A stretch of DNA of 64,000 nt, taken from positions 2,822,501 through 2,886,500 of the forward strand of contig NZ_VIWV01000001.1 of assembly GCF_007829875.1 (NCBI RefSeq), written 5' to 3'. The stretch comes from Streptomyces capillispiralis (lineage in GTDB: Bacteria > Actinomycetota > Actinomycetes > Streptomycetales > Streptomycetaceae). Positions 25,438 through 33,737 of this stretch are shown here, in pieces (position 1 is the stretch's first letter; each line of letters opens with the position of its first letter). A model generated the notes under the pieces. That model was not told the origin of the DNA and did not search any database. It was given only the letters and a program-made list of their open reading frames with translations. A program made the position numbers and the translations under genes.

Positions 25438-25468
25438 AGATGCATCTTGCACTTATTAGCTTGCCTAA
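25438..25468 (+). promoter_or_regulatory. Operator-like palindromes upstream of the MFS gene
   Basis: AGATGCATCT (25438-25447) is a perfect palindrome and TTAG-N5-CTAA (25456-25468) an inverted repeat, in a locally AT-rich patch 60-90 nt before the MFS start. The spacing suits repressor control of a drug or metabolite exporter. The second element loosely resembles an iron-box half pattern but is not a good DmdR/IdeR site. Confidence 0.4.
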
Positions 25469-25527
25469 CATATTGTGTGTATATACCAACTACCACGGTG
25501 CGGTCACGTCCGGAAGGGAAGCACTCC

Positions 25528-26751
25528 ATGGACCCTCTCGACACGGGACCGGGCGGCATGCTCAGGCAGCCGAAGTCCGTGTGGGCGACGGCCGGAGCAT
25601 CCGTCGTCGCCTTCATGGGGATCGGCCTCGTCGACCCGATCCTGCCCTCCATCGCCCAGGGCCTCGACGCCACCGCCGGCCAGGTGTCCCTGCTCTTCAC
25701 CTCGTACTTCCTCATCACCGCCCTCGCGATGCTGGTCACCGGCTTCGTCTCCAGCCGCATCGGCGGCCGGAGGACCCTGCTGCTCGGCCTCGCCCTCGTG
25801 GTGGTCTTCGCCGCGCTCTCCGGCACCTCGGGATCGGTCGGCGAGCTGGTCGGCTTCCGGGCGGGCTGGGGACTGGGCAACGCCCTGTTCGTCTCCACGG
25901 CCCTCGCCGTCATCGTCGGCGCCGCGGCCGGGGGCAGCGCGACGGCCATCCTGCTGTACGAGTCCGCGCTCGGACTCGGCATGGCCTGCGGGCCCCTAAT
26001 GGGCGCGCTGCTCGGCGACGCGAGCTGGCGCTACCCCTTCTTCGGCACCGCCTTCCTGATGGCGGCCGGCTTCCTGTGCATCGCGGCGTTCCTGAAGGAG
26101 CAGCCCCGGCCGGCCCGGAGGACCTCCCTGCTCGACCCGCTCAGGGCGCTCGGCCACGGCGGGCTGGCCTCGGTGGCGGTCTCGGCGTTCTTCTACAACT
26201 ACACGTTCTTCACCGTGCTGGCCTTCACGCCGTTCGTGCTGGACATGTCCCCGTACCGGTCGGGCGCGGTGTTCTTCGCCTGGGGCGTGCTGCTCGCCGT
26301 GTTCTCGGTGATCGTGGCGCCGCGGCTGCAGAAGCGGTTCGGCTCGCTGAAGGTGCTGGGCGGGTCGCTGGTGCTGCTCGCGGCGGACGTGCTCGTCCTC
26401 GGCTACGGCGGTCACACCACCGCCGTGGTCTGCACCGTCCTGTCCGGCGCGCTCATCGGCGTGAACAACACGGTCTACACCGAGCTGGCCCTCGGGGTGT
26501 CGGACGCGCCGCGGCCGGTGGCGAGCGCGGGGTACAACTTCGTGCGCTGGTTCGCGGCGGCCACCGCGCCCTTCTGCGCGCCGAGGATCGAGGAGTGGAC
26601 CGACGTCCACATGCCGTTCGTGGTGGCGGCGGTCACCGCCGTGCTGGGCGCGCTGGTGGTCGCGGCGCGGCGCGGGGCGCTCACGCACGAGGCCGAGGAG
26701 CTCCGGCCCCGGCACGCCACCGAGGACGGTGTCGCCGTCTTCGTCAACTGA
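25528..26751 (+). CDS. Major facilitator superfamily transporter
   Basis: 407 residues with about twelve hydrophobic segments. MFS marks are the GFVSSRIGGRR loop between TM2 and TM3 (motif A, residues near 70-80) and a GLGMACGPLMGALLG motif C-like stretch near 150, typical of drug/proton antiporters. ATG 25528 has GGAAGGGA upstream, so the much longer open frame to the left is not part of the gene. The operator-like repeats before it and the lack of a dedicated neighbouring regulator suggest control by a regulator elsewhere. Substrate unknown. Confidence 0.88.
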   Translation: MDPLDTGPGGMLRQPKSVWATAGASVVAFMGIGLVDPILPSIAQGLDATAGQVSLLFTSYFLITALAMLVTGFVSSRIGGRRTLLLGLALVVVFAALSGTSGSVGELVGFRAGWGLGNALFVSTALAVIVGAAAGGSATAILLYESALGLGMACGPLMGALLGDASWRYPFFGTAFLMAAGFLCIAAFLKEQPRPARRTSLLDPLRALGHGGLASVAVSAFFYNYTFFTVLAFTPFVLDMSPYRSGAVFFAWGVLLAVFSVIVAPRLQKRFGSLKVLGGSLVLLAADVLVLGYGGHTTAVVCTVLSGALIGVNNTVYTELALGVSDAPRPVASAGYNFVRWFAAATAPFCAPRIEEWTDVHMPFVVAAVTAVLGALVVAARRGALTHEAEELRPRHATEDGVAVFVN

Positions 26752-26757
26752 CCGCCC

Positions 26758-26796
26758 CCGGTCCGGTGTTGGTGAGCTTGCTCACGCCGGGACCGG
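26758..26796. terminator. Terminator between convergent MFS and SUFU-domain genes
   Basis: Outer stem CCGGTCC/GGACCGG and inner stem GTGAGC-TT-GCTCAC. Confidence 0.65.
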
Positions 26797-26804
26797 CCCG
26801 CGGC

Positions 26805-27389
26805 TCAGTCCAGCGGCACGGACTTGCGGGACGGGTCCCTGAGGTCCGTGCCCCGGGCCAGCCAGCGCTCCTGAAGCGCGCCCGCACCGTGCACCCGCTT
26901 CCAGGCGGCCTCGTTCGGGGTCATCGGCAGCAGCGGCAGGAACCGTACGGGGTCCAGGGGCTCGTCGAGCTCCAGGTCCTCCACCAAGCCGCCCGGCTCG
27001 GCGACCAGCACCGAGGTGAACGGGGCGCCGGGCCACAGTGGTTCACCCACGTCGAGGGAGGCGCCGGGCGCCACGACGACACCCTCGACCTGCGGGGACG
27101 CGGCCAGCACGGCGAGCGGGCGGAGCACCTTGTCGGTGTCGGCGACACCACCGCGGACGGACAGCACCAGCTCGACGCGCGGTCCCCTCACCGGGTCCGC
27201 GACCACCGCGGTCGGATCGGTCATGGGCTGCGCCGACATACCGAGTGTGGCGTAGCGCACGATGTCGCCCTCGTGGAAGCGGAGCACCTCGATGCGGTCC
27301 GTACCCAGGAAGGTGACCGCCGCGCGGGCGTCCGGTTCGCCCAGCGTCGTACGCAGCCGGGCCTCGACCAGAGGAAGAACATCAGCCAT
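26805..27389 (-). CDS. Suppressor-of-fused (SUFU) domain protein
   Basis: 194 residues. The VTFLGTDRIEVLRF start, YATLGMSAQPM and RVELVLSVRGG segments are typical of bacterial SUFU-domain proteins. These are often immunity or regulatory proteins but here there is no toxin gene nearby. ATG 27389 is chosen over 27422 because TATGCT lies exactly 6 nt before it, a leaderless-type promoter, whereas the longer start has no support. Stand-alone gene convergent with the MFS transporter. Biological role unknown. Confidence 0.78.
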   Translation of the reverse strand: MADVLPLVEARLRTTLGEPDARAAVTFLGTDRIEVLRFHEGDIVRYATLGMSAQPMTDPTAVVADPVRGPRVELVLSVRGGVADTDKVLRPLAVLAASPQVEGVVVAPGASLDVGEPLWPGAPFTSVLVAEPGGLVEDLELDEPLDPVRFLPLLPMTPNEAAWKRVHGAGALQERWLARGTDLRDPSRKSVPLD

Positions 27390-27395
27390 GCGGCG

Positions 27396-27401
27396 AGCAT
27401 A
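27396..27401 (-). promoter_or_regulatory. -10-like TATGCT, leaderless start of the SUFU-domain gene
   Basis: TATGCT ends 6 nt before ATG 27389; no Shine-Dalgarno. Confidence 0.5.
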
Positions 27402-27431
27402 GAACTCGTGAGTACCGGGCAAAGCAGGGCC

Positions 27432-27920
27432 TTGACATGTCGGTCGGCTGATACGCTTGACCGGTGGTTCGGGACAGCCCCCCGTAGGGACACCGCCCAG
27501 GCCTTCCGGGCTGAGGGGACGTCGCGATCGAGTCCCGACACCCGTGTGACGCTCCCCGTCTTGGGGGAATCCCCTCAGGGGATTGTGGATCGTCCCTTAC
27601 GAGGGACCGGCCGGAGGAGGTGGGGCTGGCATGGACCGAAGTCGACCGTGCAGTACCACCCGCTCTTCCGGCCGCTGATGTAGCCGCTTCTTTTCTCGCT
27701 GCCGCCTCTCGCATGCGCGTCTTCATCGGAAGAGCACTTCGTTTCGTTCTGCCTGATCTGCCCCAGTAGCTGTATCAGCGACGAAGCTCGCCACCGCGAC
27801 GGTGCGGTGCTCCCCGCTTTGTGGACGTGCCAAACATCCGCAGTTGAGGACGTCCCCATTCCGGGTTGCAGCACCCGTCGTACCGGCGCCTTTCGTTGCC
27901 CGTCTGCGAAGGAGCCCGCC
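27432..27920 (+). promoter_or_regulatory. Long leader of corA with hairpins; candidate regulatory RNA
   Basis: About 490 nt without a supported gene precede corA. TTGACA at 27432-27437 may be a -35 element, though no well-spaced -10 is clear. Two neat hairpins follow: AATCCCC-TCA-GGGGATT (27568-27584) and GTCCCT-TACG-AGGGAC with a UACG tetraloop (27592-27607). The leader does not match the M-box as I remember it. A metal-responsive leader is plausible by position only. Confidence 0.4.
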
Positions 27921-29039
27921 ATGTCGATGATCCGCGACCTGCGCGCCGCAGTCCGCCCCGCCTCCCGCATCTCGCTGCGCAAGGAGAGCGGCCCGTACGA
28001 CACCACCCGGGACCCCGCGACGACGACCGCCGTGGTCGACTGCGCCGTCTACCGCGACGGCCGGCGCCTGGAGTCCGAGGGCCAGCTCTCCCCCCAGGAG
28101 GCGATGCGCCGGGTGCGGCGCGACGGCGGCTTCGTGTGGATCGGCCTGCACGAGCCCACCGAGGCCGAATTCGCCGGGATCGCCCAGGAGTTCGGGCTGC
28201 ACCCGCTGGCCGTGGAGGACGCCGTCCAGGCTCATCAGCGGCCCAAGCTGGAGCGCTACGACGACTCGCTGTTCACGGTCTTCAAGACCGTCCACTACCT
28301 CGACCACGACCGGCTCAGCTCCACCAGCGAGGTCGTCGAGACCGGCGAGGTGATGTGCTTCACCGGCCGGGACTTCTTCATCACCGTGCGGCACGGCGGA
28401 CAGGGCTCCCTGCGGGCCCTCAGGCACCGTCTCCAGGACGACCCAGAACTGCTGGCCAAGGGCCCCTCGGCCGTGCTGCACGCCATCGCCGACCATGTGG
28501 TGGACGGCTACATCGCGGTCGCCGACGCGGTGCAGGACGACATCGACGAGGTCGAGACCGAGGTCTTCTCGCCCGGCCGCAAGGGCACGCCGCGCGGCAC
28601 CGACGCCGGGCGCATCTACCAACTCAAGCGCGAGGTCCTGGAGTTCAAGCGGGCCGTGTCGCCGCTGCTGCGGCCGCTGCAACTGCTGAGCGAGCGGCCG
28701 ATGCGGCTGATCGACCCGGACATCCAGAAGTACTTCCGGGACGTGGCCGACCACCTGGCGCGGGTGCAGGAGCAGGTCATCGGCTTCGACGAACTGCTGA
28801 ACTCCATCCTCCAGGCCAACCTCGCGCAGGCGTCCGTGGCGCAGAACGAGGACATGCGCAAGATCACCTCCTGGGCCGCGATCATCGCCGTGCCGACGAT
28901 GGTGTGCGGGGTGTACGGGATGAACTTCGACCACATGCCCGAGCTGCGGTGGAAGTACGGCTATCCGCTGGTGCTGGCCGTCACCGTGAGCCTCTGTCTG
29001 GGCATCCACCGCACGCTGAAGCGCAACGGCTGGCTCTGA
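27921..29039 (+). CDS. corA: CorA-family magnesium/cobalt channel
   Basis: 372 residues. The large N-terminal cytoplasmic domain is followed by the signature YGMNFDHMPEL near 330, between two C-terminal membrane helices (about 312-332 and 345-363), and a basic C-terminus (KRNGWL). This is the CorA pentameric divalent-cation channel. ATG 27921 follows GAAGGAG; ATG 27927 is a close alternative. It follows an unusually long, structured leader. A gene for an MgtE-N/CBS protein lies 1.6 kb downstream, so magnesium-related functions cluster here; Rv1239c is the recalled mycobacterial equivalent in a similar neighbourhood. Confidence 0.9.
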   Translation: MSMIRDLRAAVRPASRISLRKESGPYDTTRDPATTTAVVDCAVYRDGRRLESEGQLSPQEAMRRVRRDGGFVWIGLHEPTEAEFAGIAQEFGLHPLAVEDAVQAHQRPKLERYDDSLFTVFKTVHYLDHDRLSSTSEVVETGEVMCFTGRDFFITVRHGGQGSLRALRHRLQDDPELLAKGPSAVLHAIADHVVDGYIAVADAVQDDIDEVETEVFSPGRKGTPRGTDAGRIYQLKREVLEFKRAVSPLLRPLQLLSERPMRLIDPDIQKYFRDVADHLARVQEQVIGFDELLNSILQANLAQASVAQNEDMRKITSWAAIIAVPTMVCGVYGMNFDHMPELRWKYGYPLVLAVTVSLCLGIHRTLKRNGWL

Positions 29040-29059
29040 GCGGGCGCGGCGCCCCTGGA

Positions 29060-29065
29060 TAGGCT
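29060..29065 (+). promoter_or_regulatory. -10-like TAGGCT, leaderless start
   Basis: TAGGCT ends 6 nt before ATG 29072, with no Shine-Dalgarno. Confidence 0.5.
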
Positions 29066-29071
29066 GGGCGC

Positions 29072-29587
29072 ATGACGAGCGAGCTGCTGGAGAGGGCCCT
29101 CATCGAGGAGGCCACGAAGAAGTCCGGCCTCATCTGGGTCAGGGGGTCCGGTGTCCCGGCCCGTGCGCTGTGGCACGTGTGGCACGAGGGTGCCGCGTGC
29201 GTGGTCGGCGACGGGCCCGGGGAGCAGCCGCTGCCGGGACTCGCCGACGGCGGGCCGGCCGACGTGACCGTCCGCAGCAAGGACAAGGGCGGCCGGCTGG
29301 TCACCTGGACCGCGACGGTCGTGGAGCTGCCCCCGGACTCCGAGCGGTGGACGGCGGCGGTCGCGGAGCTCAAGGGCAAGCGGCTCAACGCGCCCGACGG
29401 CGAGGCGATGACCGGGCGCTGGGCCCGCGAGTGCCGGGTGCTGCGGCTGGAGCCGACCGGCGCGACCGCGCCGCTGCCCGACGGCTCGCTGGCCGAGGCC
29501 CCGCTGCCGACCCCGGTGACCACCCGGCGGCCGGCCCCCGCGGGGCTGCCCAGACTGCTGCTCAAGAGGAAGCGGCGGCGCGCCTGA
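29072..29587 (+). CDS. Conserved protein, possibly PNPOx-like split-barrel fold
   Basis: 171 residues. The pattern VPARALWHVWHEGAACVV ... ADVTVRSKDKGGRLVTWTATVVELPP resembles the beta-barrel of flavin-binding (pyridoxamine oxidase-like) proteins, but no binding residues can be assigned with confidence. The C-terminus is Pro-rich and ends in a run of Lys and Arg. Start by TAGGCT-N6-ATG, so probably leaderless. The last codons and the stop lie in a 24-bp tandem duplication. Confidence 0.65.
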   Translation: MTSELLERALIEEATKKSGLIWVRGSGVPARALWHVWHEGAACVVGDGPGEQPLPGLADGGPADVTVRSKDKGGRLVTWTATVVELPPDSERWTAAVAELKGKRLNAPDGEAMTGRWARECRVLRLEPTGATAPLPDGSLAEAPLPTPVTTRRPAPAGLPRLLLKRKRRRA

Positions 29588-29626
29588 GACCATCCCGCGG
29601 CAGCGCGCCTGAGACCCTCCCGCGGC
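29578..29626. repeat. 24-bp tandem duplication across a stop codon
   Basis: GCGCGCCTGAGACCATCCCG-type sequence at 29578-29601 is repeated at 29603-29626 with one mismatch (A to C). The first copy contains the stop codon of the 29072 gene. Confidence 0.85.
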
Positions 29627-29647
29627 GCGGGCCGGCGGAGCGGCTTC

Positions 29648-30397
29648 TCAGGAGGCCGGCAGCTGCCCGCCGTAGTCCAGCGTCTCGTCCTCGGCCGGCT
29701 CCTCCAGGGGGAAGTCGGTGCCCCACGCCGAGAACGTGAGGGTGCCCGCCTTGCCGGCCCGTACCAGGCGCACCGGGTACGGCGTGCCCTCGAGCGAGAC
29801 GTCCAGGGTGCCGCCGGAGCCCTTGTCGCCGGTGACGCGGATGGTGCGCACGCCCGCCTGCTCGTGATGGCCGTCGGTGGCCAGCTTGCCGTGCAGCGTC
29901 AGCAGACCGCCGAGCAGGACGTTCTTCTCCGTGAAGCCGATGAACTTCTTGTACGACGGGTCGCCCTGCGGCACCTTCACGTACTTCTCGGCGAGCTTGC
30001 CGGCCGCCGCCTCGCCGCCGTCCTCACCCGCGGCGTCCCCGTGCCCCCAGAACTCCGCACCGGCCTTCAGATAGAGCTCGTCGTCGATCCGCAGGAGGCG
30101 AAACGTCTCCCCCTTGGTGGTGACCGAGCCGATGCCGCCCTTCTCCTTCAGTCGCATGTCCAGCGTGTAGGTGCGTCCGCTGGTGACCACGGACCCGTGC
30201 AGCCGCACCGTGGGGGCCGACTCGGCGGCCCGCTGCGCTCTGGCCCGGATCTGGTCGGCGGGCAGCTTGCCGACCCCGTTCGTGCCCTCGTTCGGATCCT
30301 CGGCACATCCCGCGAGCGCCGTCCCCGTCACGAGCAGCGCGCACACGGCGCTTGCCAGCGTGGCCCTGCGGGAACGGCCCTGGGAGATCGGAATCAC
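29648..30397 (-). CDS. LppX/LprG-like lipoprotein
   Basis: 249 residues starting at GTG 30397. A basic N-terminus and hydrophobic stretch end at the lipobox ALAGC. The mature part (about 60-245) has the LppX_LprAFG pattern: APTVRLHGSVV, TYTLDMRLKEKGGIGSV, LLRIDDELYLKAGAEFWG, and a late GTPYPVRLVRAGKAGTLTFS, which in known structures form a half-barrel that carries lipids or lipoglycans. Likely attached to the outer face of the membrane. Divergent from the MgtE-N gene. Confidence 0.82.
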   Translation of the reverse strand: MIPISQGRSRRATLASAVCALLVTGTALAGCAEDPNEGTNGVGKLPADQIRARAQRAAESAPTVRLHGSVVTSGRTYTLDMRLKEKGGIGSVTTKGETFRLLRIDDELYLKAGAEFWGHGDAAGEDGGEAAAGKLAEKYVKVPQGDPSYKKFIGFTEKNVLLGGLLTLHGKLATDGHHEQAGVRTIRVTGDKGSGGTLDVSLEGTPYPVRLVRAGKAGTLTFSAWGTDFPLEEPAEDETLDYGGQLPAS

Positions 30398-30612
30398 AGG
30401 TGGGCTGCCTCTCTGACGGGGGACCTGAACGGCGTACCGCAGGGTACCGGGGCCGGGTACGGCTCACGGAGCCAGTCCGTCCGGACCGGCCACGAGCGCA
30501 CGGCCGATCGGGACGGGCTAGCCTGAAGCCCACCCGAGCGGGCAATCCGGATAACGAACGCAGCAGGCAGTACACGGCAACGAAACCACCCGCACGCAAA
30601 GGAGCCGCCGCC

Positions 30613-31896
30613 ATGGCAGCGGGCGCCCCCCGGTTCTTCGTCTCCCACGTCTCCGGCGTCGCCGTCTTCGACCCGGCCGGCGACCAGGTGGGGCGCGTGC
30701 GCGATCTGGTCGTCATCCTGCGGGTCGGCAGGCGTCCGCCCCGGCTGCTCGGACTGGTGGTGGAACTCTCCACCCGCCGCCGCATCTTCCTGCCGATGAA
30801 CCGCGTGACCGCCGTGCAGTCCGGCCAGGTCATCACCACCGGCGTGCTCAACGTCCGGCGCTTCGAGCAGCGGCCCACCGAGCGACTCGTCTTCGGCGAG
30901 CTGCTGGACCGGCGGGTGACGCTCGTGGAGGGCGGCGAGGAGGTCACCGTCCTGGACCTGTCGGTGCATCAGCTGCCGGCCCGCCGCGAGTGGGAGATCG
31001 ACCGCGTCTTCGTGCGCAAGGGGAAGAAGGGCGGCGCGTTCCGCCGCAGCAAGGGCGAGACGCTGACCGTGGAGTGGTCCGCCGTCACCGGCTTCTCCCT
31101 GGAGGAGCACGGGCAGGGCGCCGAGAACCTGCTCGCCACCTTCGAGCAGCTGCGCCCCGCCGACCTCGCCAACGTCCTGCACCACCTCTCCCCCAAGCGC
31201 CGCGCGGAGGTGGCCGCCGCCCTCGACGACGACCGCCTCGCCGACGTCCTGGAGGAGCTGCCCGAGGACGACCAGATCGAGATCCTCGGCAAGCTGAAGG
31301 AGGAGCGGGCCGCCGACGTCCTGGAGGCCATGGACCCCGACGACGCGGCCGACCTGCTCGGCGAGCTGCCCGAGGACGACAAGGAGCGGCTGCTCAGCCT
31401 GATGCAGCCCGCCGACGCGGCCGACATGCGGCGCCTGATGTCGTACGAGGAGCACACCGCGGGCGGTCTGATGACGACCGAGCCGATCGTGCTGCGGCCC
31501 GACGCGACCGTCGCGGACGCCCTCGCCCGGATCCGCGAGCCCGACCTCTCCCCGGCGCACGCCGCGCAGATCTACGTCTGCCGCCCGCCCGAGGAGACAC
31601 CCACCGGCAAGTACCTGGGCACGGTCCACTTCCAGCGTCTGCTGCGCGACCCCCCGTACACCCTGGTCGGCTCGATCCTGGACGCAGATCTGCAGCCCCT
31701 GGAGCCGGACGCGGCGCTGCCCGTGGTCGCCGGGTTCTTCGCCGCGTACGACATGGTCGCCGCGCCCGTGGTCGACGAGGCGGGCTCGCTGCTGGGCGCG
31801 GTGACGGTGGACGACGTGCTGGACCACATGCTGCCGGAGGACTGGCGGGAGACCGAGTTCCACCTCGACGAGGGGGTGGTGACCGATGGCTCCTGA
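30613..31896 (+). CDS. Soluble MgtE N-domain/CBS protein with PRC-barrel N-terminus (no membrane domain)
   Basis: 427 residues. Residues 1-175 contain PRC-barrel-like repeats (FDPAGDQVGRVRDLVV; VTLVEGGEEVTVLDLSVHQL). Residues 180-290 are MgtE_N helical repeats (LPEDDQIEILGKL, LGELPEDDKERLL). Residues 295-410 are a CBS pair (GLMTTEPIVLRPDATVADAL; APVVDEAGSLLGAVTVDDVLDHML). The MgtE transmembrane domain is absent. ATG 30613; an upstream frame extension has no ribosome site. The DUF1003 membrane-protein gene overlaps its end by 11 nt. It may act as a magnesium sensor or a subunit; Rv1232c is the recalled counterpart. Confidence 0.85.
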   Translation: MAAGAPRFFVSHVSGVAVFDPAGDQVGRVRDLVVILRVGRRPPRLLGLVVELSTRRRIFLPMNRVTAVQSGQVITTGVLNVRRFEQRPTERLVFGELLDRRVTLVEGGEEVTVLDLSVHQLPARREWEIDRVFVRKGKKGGAFRRSKGETLTVEWSAVTGFSLEEHGQGAENLLATFEQLRPADLANVLHHLSPKRRAEVAAALDDDRLADVLEELPEDDQIEILGKLKEERAADVLEAMDPDDAADLLGELPEDDKERLLSLMQPADAADMRRLMSYEEHTAGGLMTTEPIVLRPDATVADALARIREPDLSPAHAAQIYVCRPPEETPTGKYLGTVHFQRLLRDPPYTLVGSILDADLQPLEPDAALPVVAGFFAAYDMVAAPVVDEAGSLLGAVTVDDVLDHMLPEDWRETEFHLDEGVVTDGS

Positions 31897-32494
31897 CCGC
31901 GAAGGGGTGCGCGAGCGCCTGCCCGCCGGCGCCACCGCGTCCGGACGGCCCCGGGCGCCCCGTCTGGACCAGCCGCGCCCTCCCCGGCGGCGGCTCCTGC
32001 CCGAATGGGATCCGGACGCCTTCGGGCGGCTGTCGGAGCGGGTCGCGCGCTTCATCGGCACCGGCCGCTTCCTGGTCTGGATGACGGTCGTCATCATCCT
32101 GTGGGTGCTGTGGAACGTGTCCGCGCCACGCGATCTGCGGTTCGACGAGTACCCGTTCATCTTCCTGACGCTGGCCCTGTCCCTCCAGGCCTCCTACGCG
32201 GCCCCGCTGATCCTGCTCGCGCAGAACCGGCAGGACGACCGCGACCGGGTCAACCTGGAGCAGGACCGCAAGCAGAACGAGCGGTCGATCGCGGACACCG
32301 AGTACCTGACCCGGGAGATCGCCGCCCTGCGCATCGGACTCGGGGAGGTGGCCACGCGGGACTGGATCCGCTCGGAGCTCCAGGACGTGATCAAGGAGCT
32401 GGAGGGGCGGCAGAACGGACACAAGGACCATCACGGCCCCTTCCCGGCGATGCGGGCGGAACGGCCGCCGGGACGTGACGCAGACGACCAGTGA
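31886..32494 (+). CDS. DUF1003 membrane protein
   Basis: 202 residues. A basic, Pro/Arg-rich N-terminus is followed by two membrane helices (about 62-80 and 90-110), then the DUF1003 signature APLILLAQNRQDDRDRVNLEQD and a long helix ending with RDWIRSELQDVIKELE. The ATG lies inside the end of the MgtE-N gene (11-nt overlap), so translation is coupled. The two products may form a membrane complex in which this protein supplies the missing membrane anchor; this is inference from gene order. Confidence 0.85.
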   Translation: MAPDREGVRERLPAGATASGRPRAPRLDQPRPPRRRLLPEWDPDAFGRLSERVARFIGTGRFLVWMTVVIILWVLWNVSAPRDLRFDEYPFIFLTLALSLQASYAAPLILLAQNRQDDRDRVNLEQDRKQNERSIADTEYLTREIAALRIGLGEVATRDWIRSELQDVIKELEGRQNGHKDHHGPFPAMRAERPPGRDADDQ

Positions 32495-32524
32495 CGGGCT
32501 TACCGGCGGGTGCGTCCGGCGCCG

Positions 32525-32530
32525 TACCAT
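32525..32530 (+). promoter_or_regulatory. -10-like TACCAT, leaderless start of mrp
   Basis: TACCAT ends 7 nt before ATG 32538, with no Shine-Dalgarno. Confidence 0.5.
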
Positions 32531-32537
32531 CGTCTCT

Positions 32538-33671
32538 ATGGCTACGGAAGACGCGGTGCGCGAGGCACTGGCGACGGTGAACGACCCCGAGATCAACCGG
32601 CCGATCACCGAACTCGGCATGGTCAAATCGGTGGAGATCGGCGCGGACGGGGCGGTCGCGGTCACCGTGTACCTGACGGTCTCCGGCTGCCCCATGCGGG
32701 ACACCATCACCCAGCGCGTGACGGACGCGGTCTCCCGGGTCGAGGGGGTCACCGGTGTCGACGTCACCCTGGACGTGATGAGCGACGAGCAGCGCAAGGA
32801 GCTCGCGAGCGCCCTGCGCGGCGGCCAGACCGAGCGCGAGGTGCCCTTCGCCAAGCCGGGCAGCCTGACCCGGGTGTACGCGGTCGCCTCCGGCAAGGGC
32901 GGCGTCGGCAAGTCCTCGGTGACGGTGAACCTGGCGGCGGCGATGGCGGCCGACGGTCTGAAGGTCGGTGTCGTGGACGCCGACATCTACGGCCACTCGG
33001 TGCCGCGCATGCTGGGCGCCGACGGGCGTCCCACCCAGGTCGAGAACATGATCATGCCGCCGTCGGCGCACGGCGTGAAGGTCATCTCCATCGGCATGTT
33101 CACGCCGGGCAACGCGCCGGTGGTGTGGCGCGGCCCGATGCTGCACCGCGCGCTCCAGCAGTTCCTCGCGGACGTCTACTGGGGCGACCTCGACGTCCTG
33201 CTGCTGGACCTGCCGCCCGGCACCGGCGACATCGCCATCTCCGTGGCCCAGCTGGTCCCGAACGCCGAGATCCTGGTCGTCACCACGCCCCAGCAGGCGG
33301 CGGCCGAGGTGGCCGAGCGGGCGGGTTCCATCGCCGTGCAGACGCACCAGAAGATCGTCGGCGTGGTCGAGAACATGTCCGGGCTGCCCTGCCCGCACTG
33401 CGGCGAGATGGTCGACGTGTTCGGCACCGGCGGCGGTCAGACGGTCGCCGACGGCCTGACCCGCACCACCGGTACCAACGTCCCGGTGCTCGGCGCCATC
33501 CCGATCGACGTCCGGCTGCGCGAGGGCGGTGACGAGGGCAAGCCGGTCGTGCTGACCGACCCCGACTCCCCGGCGGGCTCGGCGCTGCGCTCGATCGCCG
33601 GCAAGCTGGGCGGCCGGCAGCGGGGCCTGGCGGGACTGTCCCTGGGGATCACTCCGCGCAACAAGTTCTGA
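32538..33671 (+). CDS. mrp: Mrp/ApbC-type iron-sulfur carrier P-loop ATPase
   Basis: 377 residues. An N-terminal DUF59/MIP18-type domain (1-100, with VYLTVSGCPMRDTI) precedes the NTPase: deviant Walker A GKGGVGKSS at 119-127, LLDLPPGTGD, and the metal-binding pair C285/C288 (LPCPHCGEM) that coordinates the bridging 4Fe-4S cluster in the dimer. Mrp proteins hold and transfer Fe-S clusters to apo-enzymes. ATG 32538 is preceded by TACCAT-N7. A terminator follows. In mycobacteria mrp (Rv1229c) also lies near sigE-htrA-tatB. Confidence 0.93.
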   Translation: MATEDAVREALATVNDPEINRPITELGMVKSVEIGADGAVAVTVYLTVSGCPMRDTITQRVTDAVSRVEGVTGVDVTLDVMSDEQRKELASALRGGQTEREVPFAKPGSLTRVYAVASGKGGVGKSSVTVNLAAAMAADGLKVGVVDADIYGHSVPRMLGADGRPTQVENMIMPPSAHGVKVISIGMFTPGNAPVVWRGPMLHRALQQFLADVYWGDLDVLLLDLPPGTGDIAISVAQLVPNAEILVVTTPQQAAAEVAERAGSIAVQTHQKIVGVVENMSGLPCPHCGEMVDVFGTGGGQTVADGLTRTTGTNVPVLGAIPIDVRLREGGDEGKPVVLTDPDSPAGSALRSIAGKLGGRQRGLAGLSLGITPRNKF

Positions 33672-33685
33672 GGCAGTCGTACGAG

Positions 33686-33713
33686 AGGGCGCCGTCCCGT
33701 TGGACGGCGCCCT
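33686..33713. terminator. Terminator between mrp and the convergent gene
   Basis: AGGGCGCCGTCC, loop CGTT, GGACGGCGCCCT: a perfect 12-bp stem. Confidence 0.85.
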
Positions 33714-33737
33714 TCCGCGTACCGCGGTGCCTCGGTT

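Noticed and set aside
25456..25468. Iron box for DmdR/IdeR before the MFS gene
   Set aside because: TTAG-N5-CTAA matches only the outer bases of the 19-bp consensus and the transporter is not of siderophore type by sequence.
27460..27620. 6C-type small RNA or M-box in the corA leader
   Set aside because: Only one C6 run is found and the M-box conserved core as I remember it is absent; kept only as an unclassified structured leader.
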